64,000 nucleotides of DNA from Paroceanicella profunda (GTDB lineage: Bacteria; Pseudomonadota; Alphaproteobacteria; Rhodobacterales; Rhodobacteraceae): the NCBI RefSeq assembly GCF_005887635.2, contig NZ_CP040818.1, forward strand, positions 2,882,501 to 2,946,500, read 5' to 3'. Below, one piece after another: positions 57,004 through 64,000 of this stretch (within the stretch, counting starts at the first letter, position 1; each line of letters begins with the position of its first letter). A program made the translations under genes and the position numbers. The notes under the pieces were generated by a model that was given only the letters and a program-made list of their open reading frames with translations, ran no database searches and was not told the origin of the DNA.

Positions 57004-58725
57004 ATGACAGACACGAAGAACGCACCGCTGCGCTCACGCATCACCGTCGAGGGGCTGGACCGCACGCCGCACCGCGCCTTCATGCGCGGCATGGGGCTGG
57101 ACGACGCGGCGATGGCCAAGCCGATCATCGGCGTGGTGACCACTTTCGGCGAGATCACCCCGTGCAACGGCAACCTCGACATCCAGGCCCGCGACGCGAG
57201 CCAGGGCATCTCCGAGGGCGGGGGCACGCCGCGCAACTTCACCACCATCTCGGTGTCCGACGGCATCTCGATGAACCACCAGGGCATGAAATGCTCGCTG
57301 ATGTCGCGCGAGCTGATCGCCGATTCGGTGGAGCTGGTGATGCGCGGCCATGCCTATGACGGGCTGGTGGCCTTCGGCGGCTGCGACAAGAACCTGCCGG
57401 CGATGATGATGGCCATCGTGCGCATGAACGCGCCGGCGGCCTTCGTCTTCGGCGGCGCCGCGCTGGTGGGCGAGTGGGAGGGGGGCGATGTCTCCATCCT
57501 CACCGCCTACGAGGGCGCGGGCAAGGTGATGACCGGCGAGATGAAGGAGGAGGACCTCGCGAAGCTCGAGCGCGTGGCCCTGCCCACCATCGGCTCCTGC
57601 CCGGGCCAGTTCACCGCGAACACCATGGCCATGGTCTCCGAAGTGCTGGGCCTCGCGCCCATGGGCTCGGCCATGCTGCCGGCCGTCCACCCGGACCGCC
57701 GGGGCCTCGCGCGCCGCGCCGGCCGGCTGGTGGCCGACATCGTGCTGAACGGCGGCCCGCTGCCGCGCGACTGCATCACCCGCACCAGCCTGGAGAACGC
57801 CTGCGCCATCGTGGCCGCCACCGGCGGGTCGACCAATGCCGCGCTGCACCTGCCCGCCATCGCCAACGAGGCCGGCATCCGCTTCACGCTGGAGGACGCC
57901 GCGGCGGTGTTCGAGCGCACGCCGCTCATCGGCAACCTGCAGCCCGGCGGCAAGTATTTCGCCCAGCACGTCCACCGCATCGGCGGCACCGCCGTGATCG
58001 TGAAGGAGCTGATCCGCGGCGGCGTGATCGACGGCTCCACCCTCACCGTCACCGGCCGCACGCTGGCCGAGGAAGTGGCCGACGCGCCGGCACCCGACGG
58101 CGAGATCATCCGCTCCGTCGATGACCCGATCTCGCCCTGGGGCGGGGTGATCGTGCTCAAGGGCAACCTTGCGCCGGACGGCGCGCTCATCAAGGTGGCC
58201 GGCCTGCGCGTGCTCACGCATGAAGGCCCGGCCCGCATCTTCGAGAGCGAGGAGCAGGCGATGAAGGCCATCCGCGCCCGCGCCTACAAGGAAGGCGACG
58301 TGATCATCATCCGCAACGAGGGCCCGAAGGGCGGCCCCGGCATGCGCGAGATGCTCGGGCCCACCGCGGTGATCTACGGCCAGGGCATGGGCGAGAAGGT
58401 GGCGCTGATCACCGACGGCCGTTTCTCCGGCGCCTCGCGCGGCATGTGCATCGGTTATGTGAGCCCGGAGGCCGCGGTGGGCGGCCCGCTGGGCCTCGTG
58501 CGCGAGGGCGACCCGATCCGGGTGGATTGCAATGCCCGCACCATGGAGCTCCTGCTGCCCGAGGCGGAGATCGCGGCGCGCAAGGCCGCCTTCACCCCGC
58601 TGCCGCGGCCCTACCGGCTGTCGGGCGCCATGCAGAAATACGCCGCCCAGGTGGGCTCGGCGCATCTCGGCGCGCTCACCCATGACGGCAACGCCGAATG
58701 GCCGCTGGAGGTGCCCGACGCATGA
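57004..58725 (+). CDS. IlvD/Edd family dehydratase
   Basis: A 573-residue Fe-S dehydratase. Cluster cysteines are Cys54 in T-P-C-N-G-N, Cys127 in G-G-C-D-K-N-L-P-A-M-M and Cys199 in G-S-C-P-G-Q-F-T-A-N-T-M. F-S-G-A-S-R-G is the C-terminal signature. It could be dihydroxy-acid dehydratase for branched-chain amino acids. Its operon partners are a hydroxyisobutyrate-dehydrogenase-family enzyme and a TRAP importer, which point equally to sugar-acid dehydration. Substrate is left open. Confidence 0.9.
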   Translation: MTDTKNAPLRSRITVEGLDRTPHRAFMRGMGLDDAAMAKPIIGVVTTFGEITPCNGNLDIQARDASQGISEGGGTPRNFTTISVSDGISMNHQGMKCSLMSRELIADSVELVMRGHAYDGLVAFGGCDKNLPAMMMAIVRMNAPAAFVFGGAALVGEWEGGDVSILTAYEGAGKVMTGEMKEEDLAKLERVALPTIGSCPGQFTANTMAMVSEVLGLAPMGSAMLPAVHPDRRGLARRAGRLVADIVLNGGPLPRDCITRTSLENACAIVAATGGSTNAALHLPAIANEAGIRFTLEDAAAVFERTPLIGNLQPGGKYFAQHVHRIGGTAVIVKELIRGGVIDGSTLTVTGRTLAEEVADAPAPDGEIIRSVDDPISPWGGVIVLKGNLAPDGALIKVAGLRVLTHEGPARIFESEEQAMKAIRARAYKEGDVIIIRNEGPKGGPGMREMLGPTAVIYGQGMGEKVALITDGRFSGASRGMCIGYVSPEAAVGGPLGLVREGDPIRVDCNARTMELLLPEAEIAARKAAFTPLPRPYRLSGAMQKYAAQVGSAHLGALTHDGNAEWPLEVPDA

Positions 58726-59597
58726 GGATCGCCTTTCTCGGGCTGGGGCTGATGGGGGCGCCGATGGCGCTCAACCTCGCGCAGGCGGGCCATGCGCTGA
58801 CGGTTTGGAACCGGTCCGCGGCCAAGGCCGCACCGCTGGCCGGGGCCGGCGCGCAGGTGGCCGACACCCCGGCGGCCGCGGCGGAGGGTGCGGAGCTTCT
58901 CTGCCTGTGCATGACCGACGCGAAGGCGGTGGAGGCGGTGGCCTTCGGCGCAGGCGGCCTCTCCGGGGCCGCACGCGGCCTCACGCTGGTGGATTTCTCC
59001 TCCGTCGACCCGGAGAAGACCCGCGCGCTCGCCGCCCGCTGGGCGGAGGAGACCGGCGGCGCCTGGCTTGATGCTCCGGTCTCCGGCGGGGTTCCGGCGG
59101 CCGAAGCCGGCACGCTCACCATCATGGCCGGCGGCGCGGAGGCGGATTTCGACGCCGTGCGCCCGGTGCTGGAGGCGGTTTCGGCCCGGGCCACGCTGAT
59201 GGGCCCGGTCGGCGCGGGGCAGGCGACCAAGCTCGCCAACCAGATCATTGCCGGCTGCACCATGGCCATCGTGGCCGAGGCGGTGGCCTTCGCCGAGGCG
59301 AACGGCATCGACGCGACCCGCCTCGCCCCCGCGCTGCAGGGCGGCTTTGCCGACAGCAAGCCGTTCCAGATCTTCGGTCCGCGCATGGCCGCGCGCGTGC
59401 ATGAGCCGGTCTACGGCACCTCGCGCATGATGCTGAAGGACCTCGACACCGTGCGCGACACGGCCCGGGCCAGCGGCGCGCTGCTGCCGATGACCTCGAC
59501 CGCGGCCGAACTGCTGCGCGCCACCGGCCTGCGCGACGGGCTGGACCGCGACATCTCGGCGCTGATCGAGGTGTTCGCAGGCCCGAAGGAGGGTTGA
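58722..59597 (+). CDS. NAD(P)-dependent oxidoreductase, 3-hydroxyisobutyrate dehydrogenase family
   Basis: A 291-residue beta-hydroxyacid dehydrogenase. I-A-F-L-G-L-G-L-M-G-A-P-M-A is the nucleotide motif, D-A-P-V-S-G-G-V-P-A-A-E-A-G-T-L the substrate signature and G-A-G-Q-A-T-K-L-A-N-Q with the catalytic Lys. Relatives act on 3-hydroxyisobutyrate or tartronate semialdehyde. It overlaps the dehydratase by 4 bp (ATGA), suggesting successive steps. Confidence 0.9.
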   Translation: MRIAFLGLGLMGAPMALNLAQAGHALTVWNRSAAKAAPLAGAGAQVADTPAAAAEGAELLCLCMTDAKAVEAVAFGAGGLSGAARGLTLVDFSSVDPEKTRALAARWAEETGGAWLDAPVSGGVPAAEAGTLTIMAGGAEADFDAVRPVLEAVSARATLMGPVGAGQATKLANQIIAGCTMAIVAEAVAFAEANGIDATRLAPALQGGFADSKPFQIFGPRMAARVHEPVYGTSRMMLKDLDTVRDTARASGALLPMTSTAAELLRATGLRDGLDRDISALIEVFAGPKEG

Positions 59598-59796
59598 GAC
59601 GCAGGCGCCGGCCCCCGGGCCCGGCAGCCGGCGCACCGCCCGATCCGGCCGCCGGAGCGTCTCCGGCCCGGGCCGCCGGGCGTGAGTCTCGATGCGGCGC
59701 CCCCGGCGGGCGGCGTGTCGCCCCGGGCCGCAGGGCCCGCAAGAATACCTGTCCGCGGCCAGCGTGCCGCGGGGTCCAACAAGGAGGTGTCTGACG

Positions 59797-60327
59797 TTGA
59801 GCGGAAACCCTGATCCGGACGGTGACGGCCTCGCCCCGGTGCACCTGGGCGCGGAGCCCGGTCTCGGCCCCATTGCCATCGTGCTGAAACTGTTCGTTGC
59901 CCTGGTGGTGCTGTTCCTCGCGGTGCTGACCTGCGTGGACGTGACCGGGCGCTATTTCTTCAATCACCCGGTGTCGGGGGCCTCCGAGCTCACCGAGTTC
60001 GGCATGGGGCTGCTGATCTTCGGCGGCCTGCCGCTGGTGACCGCCCGGCGCGAGCACGTGAGCATCGACCTGCTGGACATCATCGTGGGCGTGAAGGCGA
60101 AGGGCCTGCAGACCGTGGTGATGCTGATCACCTCGATCGCGGGCCTGGGCCTGATGTGCTGGCGGCTGTGGCTGAAGGGCGACGCGATGGCGCGCTACTC
60201 CGACACCTCGATCTTCCTCGGCGTGCCGCTCGCGCCCTTCGCATGGTTCATGAGCGTGATGGCGGGTGTGGCCGTTCTCGCGCTGGTCGTGCAGATCGTC
60301 CTGCGCCTGGGAGGCCGCAATGCTTGA
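59797..60327 (+). CDS. TRAP transporter small permease (DctQ)
   Basis: A 176-residue protein with four predicted helices after a 30-residue polar N-terminus. V-D-V-T-G-R-Y-F-F-N-H-P-V and S-E-L-T-E-F-G-M-G-L-L-I are family segments. The start is TTG at 59797, decided by AAGGAGGT 9 bp upstream; no ATG is suitable. It overlaps the large permease gene by 8 bp. Confidence 0.9.
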   Translation: MSGNPDPDGDGLAPVHLGAEPGLGPIAIVLKLFVALVVLFLAVLTCVDVTGRYFFNHPVSGASELTEFGMGLLIFGGLPLVTARREHVSIDLLDIIVGVKAKGLQTVVMLITSIAGLGLMCWRLWLKGDAMARYSDTSIFLGVPLAPFAWFMSVMAGVAVLALVVQIVLRLGGRNA

Positions 60328-61609
60328 TACGCTCTACGGGTTCCTGATCGTCTTCGGCCTGCTGATGCTGGGCGCACCCATCGCCTTCGGCATGGCGCTG
60401 GTGGGCTTCGGCGGCTTCGCGCTGATCGTGGGGCTGAACCCCTCGCTCGCCATGCTGGGCCAGATCGCCTACGAGACCACGATGAGCGACTCGCTCTCCG
60501 TGGTGCCGCTGTTCATCCTGATGGGCAACCTCATCACCCGGGCCGGCCTGTCGCGCGCGCTGTTCGAGTTCGCGAATGCCTTCCTCGGCCATCACCGCGG
60601 CGGGCTCGCCATGGCCACCGTGGTGGCCTGCGGCGGGTTCGCGGCCGTCTCCGGCTCCTCCATGGCCACCTCGGCGACGATGTCGAAGGTGGCGATCCCC
60701 TCCATGCGCCGCTTCAATTACGCGGATTCGCTGGCCGCCGGCTCCATCGCCGCGGGCGGCACGCTGGGCATCCTCATCCCGCCCTCGGTGATCCTGGTGC
60801 TCTACGGCACGCTCACCTCCACCGACATCGGCACGCTGTTCGTGGCCGGCGTGCTGCCGGGCATCGTGGGCATGCTGTTCTACGTGGGCGCCGTGCAGGT
60901 GGCGACCCGGCTGAACCCGGAGATCGGCCCGCGCGGCGAGCGCACGGCCTGGCCGCAGCGGCTCACCGCCTTCTCGCGCATCTGGGGCGTGGCGGTGCTG
61001 TTCGCGCTGGTGATGGGCGGCATCTACTTCGGGGCCTTCACCCCCACGGAGGCGGCCGGCATCGGCGCGGGCGGGGCCTTCCTCTTCGCACTGCTGCGCG
61101 GCGGGCTCACCATCCGCAAGTTCTACGAGGTGCTGGTGGAGACGGCCATCACCTCCACCATGATGTTCGTGCTGCTGATCGGGGCCATCCTGTTCTCCAA
61201 CTTCATCAACGTGGCGGGCCTGCCGCGCGAGCTCTCGGCGATGATCTCGGGCACCGAGGCGCCGCCGCTGGTGATCCTGGTGATCATCCTGGCGATCTAC
61301 ATCGTCCTGGGCTGCGTGCTGGAGAGCCTGTCGATGATGCTGCTCACGGTGCCGATCTTCTTCCCGATCATCCAGCAGCTCGGCTTCGATCCGGTGTGGT
61401 TCGGCATCATCGTGGTGATCGTGATCGAGATCTCGCTGATCACGCCGCCCATCGGCATGAATGCCTTCGTGCTGCGCGCCACGCTGCCCGATATTCCGAT
61501 CCAGACCATCTTCCGGGGGCTGGTGCCGTTCATCCTTGCGGATATCCTGCGCCTTGCCCTGCTGGTGCTGGTGCCCTGGGTCACGCTGTTCCTGCCGTCG
61601 CTCATGTGA
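60320..61609 (+). CDS. TRAP transporter large permease (DctM)
   Basis: A 429-residue protein of about 12 membrane helices. G-S-S-M-A-T-S-A-T-M-S-K-V-A and L-I-P-P-S-V-I-L-V-L-Y-G are the conserved binding turns. P-T-E-A-A-G-I-G-A is another. Paired with the small permease and the receptor downstream, it forms the window's second TRAP importer. Confidence 0.94.
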   Translation: MLDTLYGFLIVFGLLMLGAPIAFGMALVGFGGFALIVGLNPSLAMLGQIAYETTMSDSLSVVPLFILMGNLITRAGLSRALFEFANAFLGHHRGGLAMATVVACGGFAAVSGSSMATSATMSKVAIPSMRRFNYADSLAAGSIAAGGTLGILIPPSVILVLYGTLTSTDIGTLFVAGVLPGIVGMLFYVGAVQVATRLNPEIGPRGERTAWPQRLTAFSRIWGVAVLFALVMGGIYFGAFTPTEAAGIGAGGAFLFALLRGGLTIRKFYEVLVETAITSTMMFVLLIGAILFSNFINVAGLPRELSAMISGTEAPPLVILVIILAIYIVLGCVLESLSMMLLTVPIFFPIIQQLGFDPVWFGIIVVIVIEISLITPPIGMNAFVLRATLPDIPIQTIFRGLVPFILADILRLALLVLVPWVTLFLPSLM

Positions 61610-61663
61610 GCGGCGGCCAACCACAAGCAAGAAACGTCGACATCCAACAGAAAGGTATCCCCC

Positions 61664-62698
61664 ATGTTCACGAGACGCAGTCTCCTGGGTGGGCTCGCGG
61701 CCCTGGCCACCCTGACCGCCGGCGTGGCGAACGCCGAGACGGTGCTCCGCTTCTCCAACTGGGTGCCGATGACGCACCCGCTCTCCTCCGACGTGATGGT
61801 CCCCTGGGCCAAGGAGGTGGAGGAGGCCACCGACGGGCGCATCAAGATCGAGTTCGTCAGCCCGCTCGGCGCGCCGCCGGCACATCTCGACCTCGCGCTG
61901 AACGGCGTGGCCGACATCGTGTTCATCGTGCATTCCTACACCTCGGACCGCTTCCCGCTGATGGAACTGGGCGAACTGCCCTTCATCGCACCGGACAGCC
62001 GCACCGCGTCGCTGGCCTTCTGGGACACCTACGAGAAGTACATCGCCGCGGCGCATGAGCACCGCGGCGTGCACCTGCTCGGGGCCTGGGGCCACGGGCC
62101 GGCGCATCTCTTCACCGGCTCCAAGGAGATCACCTCGCTCGAGGACCTCCAGGGCATGAAGATCCGCGTCGCCGGCGGCATGTCGAAGAACGCGGGCGAG
62201 GGGCTCGGCGTGGTGCCGTTCTTCGCACCCTCCTCGCAGAGCTACGAGGTCATCTCCAAGGGCGTGGCCGACGGCATCCTGTTCCCGACCGAGAGCGTCT
62301 ACAACTTCAAGATCGGACCGGCGATCAAGTACGCGCTCAAGATCCCGGGCGGCCTCTACCGCTCCATCCAGGGCATCGTGATGAACGAGGCGGTCTGGGA
62401 CGGGCTGTCGGATGAGGACAAGGCCGCGTTCGATTCCGTCTCCGGCAAGCATCTCGCCGCGCTGGCCGCGACGATGTGGGACACCCAGGACAAGATCGGC
62501 GAGGAGGAGCTGACCAAGGCCGGCACCAAGTTCACCACCGCCTCCGGCCCGCTGCTCGATGCCATCCACGAGAAGCTGGAGCCCTACACCGAGGCCTGGC
62601 TGGCCGATGGCTCCGGCAAGATCGACCGCAAGGCCGCCTACGACTACTTCAAGGAGCGCATCGCGTACTACGAGGCGAATCCGGAAGCGGAAGACTGA
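61664..62698 (+). CDS. TRAP transporter substrate-binding protein (DctP)
   Basis: A 344-residue periplasmic receptor. The N-terminus has a twin arginine (T-R-R-S-L-L-G-G) before the hydrophobic core, so Tat export is possible. Cleavage is near A-N-A (residue 24). F-S-N-W-V-P-M-T-H-P and K-I-R-V-A-G-G with the ligand Arg are conserved. It sits after the permeases, the reverse of the first TRAP operon. A terminator follows. Confidence 0.93.
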   Translation: MFTRRSLLGGLAALATLTAGVANAETVLRFSNWVPMTHPLSSDVMVPWAKEVEEATDGRIKIEFVSPLGAPPAHLDLALNGVADIVFIVHSYTSDRFPLMELGELPFIAPDSRTASLAFWDTYEKYIAAAHEHRGVHLLGAWGHGPAHLFTGSKEITSLEDLQGMKIRVAGGMSKNAGEGLGVVPFFAPSSQSYEVISKGVADGILFPTESVYNFKIGPAIKYALKIPGGLYRSIQGIVMNEAVWDGLSDEDKAAFDSVSGKHLAALAATMWDTQDKIGEEELTKAGTKFTTASGPLLDAIHEKLEPYTEAWLADGSGKIDRKAAYDYFKERIAYYEANPEAED

Positions 62699-62721
62699 GC
62701 CTTCCCGACCCGTGCTGAACG

Positions 62722-62750
62722 AGGCCCCGGGCGCAAGCCCGGGGCCTTCC
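62722..62750 (+). terminator. terminator after the TRAP receptor gene
   Basis: AGGCCCCGGGC at 62722-62732 pairs with GCCCGGGGCCT at 62737-62747 around loop GCAA. It lies 24 bp after the stop. Confidence 0.7.
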
Positions 62751-62848
62751 TGCATCCATCCCGCAGGCGGACCCCGGTCCGACGGCCCTTCAGGGCCTCG
62801 TGGTCATGACCCACGCCCGCCATCGCGCGCCCTGCGCGTCCCGCCGGG

Positions 62849-63059
62849 CGCCCGGCACTGCGCCTCCAGTCGCGCGCCCCGCGTGGCGCTTTCCATCGCG
62901 CGCTCAGTGTTGTCGCACTTCCCATTGCACGCCCTGCGTCGCATTTCCCGTCGCACGCCCTGCGTGGCGCCTCCCGTCGCTCGCCCTGTGTTGTGCCCCC
63001 CGTCGCCCGCCTTGCGCTGCGCCTCCCGTCGCGCGCCCTGCGCTGTCGTTTCCGTTGTA
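62849..63059. repeat. 26-bp tandem array, eight units
   Basis: Units begin CGCCCTGCGT or a variant and end CCCGTCGC or a variant, at 62849, 62875, 62901 (a 29-bp unit), 62930, 62956, 62982, 63008 and 63034. A degraded unit follows to about 63075. Units differ from each other at several positions. There is no conserved repeat alternating with unique spacers, so it is not a CRISPR. Confidence 0.8.
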
Positions 63060-63328
63060 CCTTCTGTGTCGCACAGCACCGGCATCCAGGGGCGCGGTGT
63101 CGAGGGGCCAGTCCGTCGAACCCACGCGAGGGCGTGGCTTGGGCCAGCCAGGCACGCCCCGCGACGTGCGGGCCCCACTGATCCTTGTGCGTCACCTGGC
63201 GGTATCTTCAGCCGCGCGCCCCCGGCGCCCCTGCCGGATGCGCGAGCATCCGGCCCGGCCCAAAGGCGGGGCACCGGCAGGTCGCTCCGGCACGGGAGCC
63301 CCCCGCTTTCGCCGGTCACGGGCGGGAA

Positions 63329-63412
63329 GGGGGCGCTCCCGTCCTGCGTCGACATCCCCCTGCGGGGGAGGTCTCCTTCGGTTTGGGCCGTGCCGCGCGT
63401 GCCGCGCGGCGC
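63329..63412. repeat. dispersed palindromic element, copy 2
   Basis: This matches 53429-53514 in the same orientation: GCTCCCGTCCTGCGTCGAC, a CCCCCTGCGGGGG stem, CGGTTTGGGCC and the GCCGCGCGTGCCGCGCGGCGC palindrome. Confidence 0.65.
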
Positions 63413-63707
63413 AGGGCCGCTCGAACGGGGCTCCTGGTCACCGGGCACCGGGCGGCGTTCCGCGACGGTCCTGCGAGGCGTGCTGCGACAGAGCGTGTCG
63501 TGAGAAGGCGCGCTGCCGGGAGACGCGCGGTGACAGGGGGCGCCGGCACCGGCGTGCACTCGGCGGTACTCTCGCGGGGTGCGGGTCGTCGGAAGCCGCC
63601 CGGTCCGAGTCCGGCGGCCGGGCGGGGCGGCGGGGCCCGGCTCATGCGCCGGGACGCCCTGGTGCGCCGGCGCGGCGTGTCGGGTGCAGGCGACTGGCCC
63701 CCGGGCC

Positions 63708-64000
63708 TCAGGCCCGCGCCTCTCCCAGCTTTTCGAGCGGGGAGAAGAGCGCGGCGATCTCGTCCTCCTCCAGCACGGAGAATATGTCGGCCAGCCAGGC
63801 CTCATGGGCGGTGGCCATCTCGGCGAACTCGCTCTCGCCGCGCGCGGTGAGGCGGACGAGGGCGGCGCGCCGGTCGCCCTCCATCGCCACGCGGATGACG
63901 AGGCCGTCGCTCACCAGCCGGTCCACGATGCCGGTCACGTTGCCGTTCGAGACCATCAGCATGCGTGAGAGGTCGCTCATCTTCAGCCCGTCGCGCGCGC
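63708..64000 (-). CDS. MarR-family regulator, N-terminus beyond the window
   Basis: The visible 97 codons are the C-terminal part of a MarR protein. The winged-helix recognition region is M-S-D-L-S-R-M-L-M-V-S-N-G-N-V-T-G-I-V, the wing E-G-D-R-R-A-A-L-V-R-L-T, and dimerisation helices end the protein. The frame is open to the right edge, so the apparent ATG at 63980 is internal. MarR dimers bind palindromes of the TTCA-N4-TGAA kind, making it one candidate for the shared operator, though 8 kb away. Confidence 0.85.
   Translation of the reverse strand, partial: ARDGLKMSDLSRMLMVSNGNVTGIVDRLVSDGLVIRVAMEGDRRAALVRLTARGESEFAEMATAHEAWLADIFSVLEEDEIAALFSPLEKLGEARA

Larger units (their letters stand above)
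62751..63707. other. about 1-kb non-coding, repeat-bearing region
   Basis: I see no credible gene in this, the longest gap of the window. It holds a 26-bp tandem array (62849-63059) and the second copy of a dispersed palindromic element (63329-63412). Open frames occur in every reading frame because of base composition and the non-triplet repeat period. Confidence 0.6.

Noticed and set aside
60248..62755. Long open frame antisense to the second TRAP operon
   Set aside because: His/Gln/Arg-rich shadow sequence opposite three clear transporter genes.
62849..63075. CRISPR-like array
   Set aside because: The units are head-to-tail and diverge throughout; there is no invariant repeat alternating with unique spacers, and no cas gene is nearby.
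62804..63805. Open frames through the 26-bp array
   Set aside because: The 26-bp period shifts frame at each unit, so frames are open in several phases; composition is repeat-driven and there is no convincing start.
63708..63980. Complete 90-residue MarR protein starting at 63980
   Set aside because: The frame continues open to the right edge and the apparent Met is inside the DNA-binding domain, so the gene is truncated by the window.

Overview
The window is very GC-rich, densely packed DNA from an alphaproteobacterium, most likely a member of the Rhodobacterales. Four things point there. The housekeeping block gyrA - ssb/uvrA - coaD - peptidyl-prolyl isomerase - queA - DUF924 - lpdA is in the arrangement I associate with that order. 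The cobalamin-dependent methionine synthase appears as separate small genes. trmFO, a LexA-type GTTC-N7-GTTT site and an FNR-type box are present. TRAP and ABC importers are numerous. No rRNA, phage, insertion sequence or CRISPR array was seen. One tRNA (Gln, anticodon CUG) is present.

Layout. 1-7.2 kb: ParA-like ATPase (cut by the window edge), RNase D, a lipoprotein, CobK, SufE, a three-gene corrinoid methyl-transfer cluster (homocysteine methyltransferase, corrinoid protein, DUF1638), an IscU/SufU-like scaffold and HisI. 7.2-18 kb: GluQ, a methyltransferase, TrmFO, a VOC protein, GyrA, Ssb and UvrA. 18-28 kb: CBS protein, CoaD, cyclophilin, QueA, an MFS transporter, DUF924, LpdA, a kinase fusion and a phasin. 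28.4-33.3 kb: an operon of a DUF1989 protein, an amino-acid-type ABC importer, an agmatinase-family ureohydrolase and a GntR/FCD regulator, probably for a guanidino compound. 33.6-45.4 kb: an SGNH-like protein, tRNA-Gln, an N-methylproline-demethylase-like flavoenzyme, CysS, CimA, a DUF1127 protein, and a MOSC/esterase/AlkA operon. 45.8-53.2 kb: an MFS gene, then an operon of opine-type dehydrogenase, hydroxyacyl-CoA-type dehydrogenase, TRAP importer and Asp/Glu-racemase-family enzyme. 53.6-62.7 kb: kynA, an arylmalonate-decarboxylase-like gene divergent from kynU, then an IlvD/Edd dehydratase, a 3-hydroxyisobutyrate-dehydrogenase-family enzyme and a second TRAP importer. 63.7 kb to the end: a truncated MarR regulator.

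Two features tie the accessory part together. First, a 12-bp palindrome TTCA-N4-TGAA occurs as a tandem pair (2-bp spacer, 14-bp period) in front of kynA and in the kynU/arylmalonate-decarboxylase divergent promoter, and as a single copy in front of the opine-dehydrogenase operon. In each case its right half doubles as a plausible -35 box, so one regulator may control all three loci. Second, several unusually long GC-rich intergenic gaps contain tandem repeats (70-80 bp, 36 bp and 26 bp periods), duplicated 3' ends of neighbouring genes and a dispersed palindromic element. Elsewhere genes are packed with ATGA overlaps and strong hairpin terminators.
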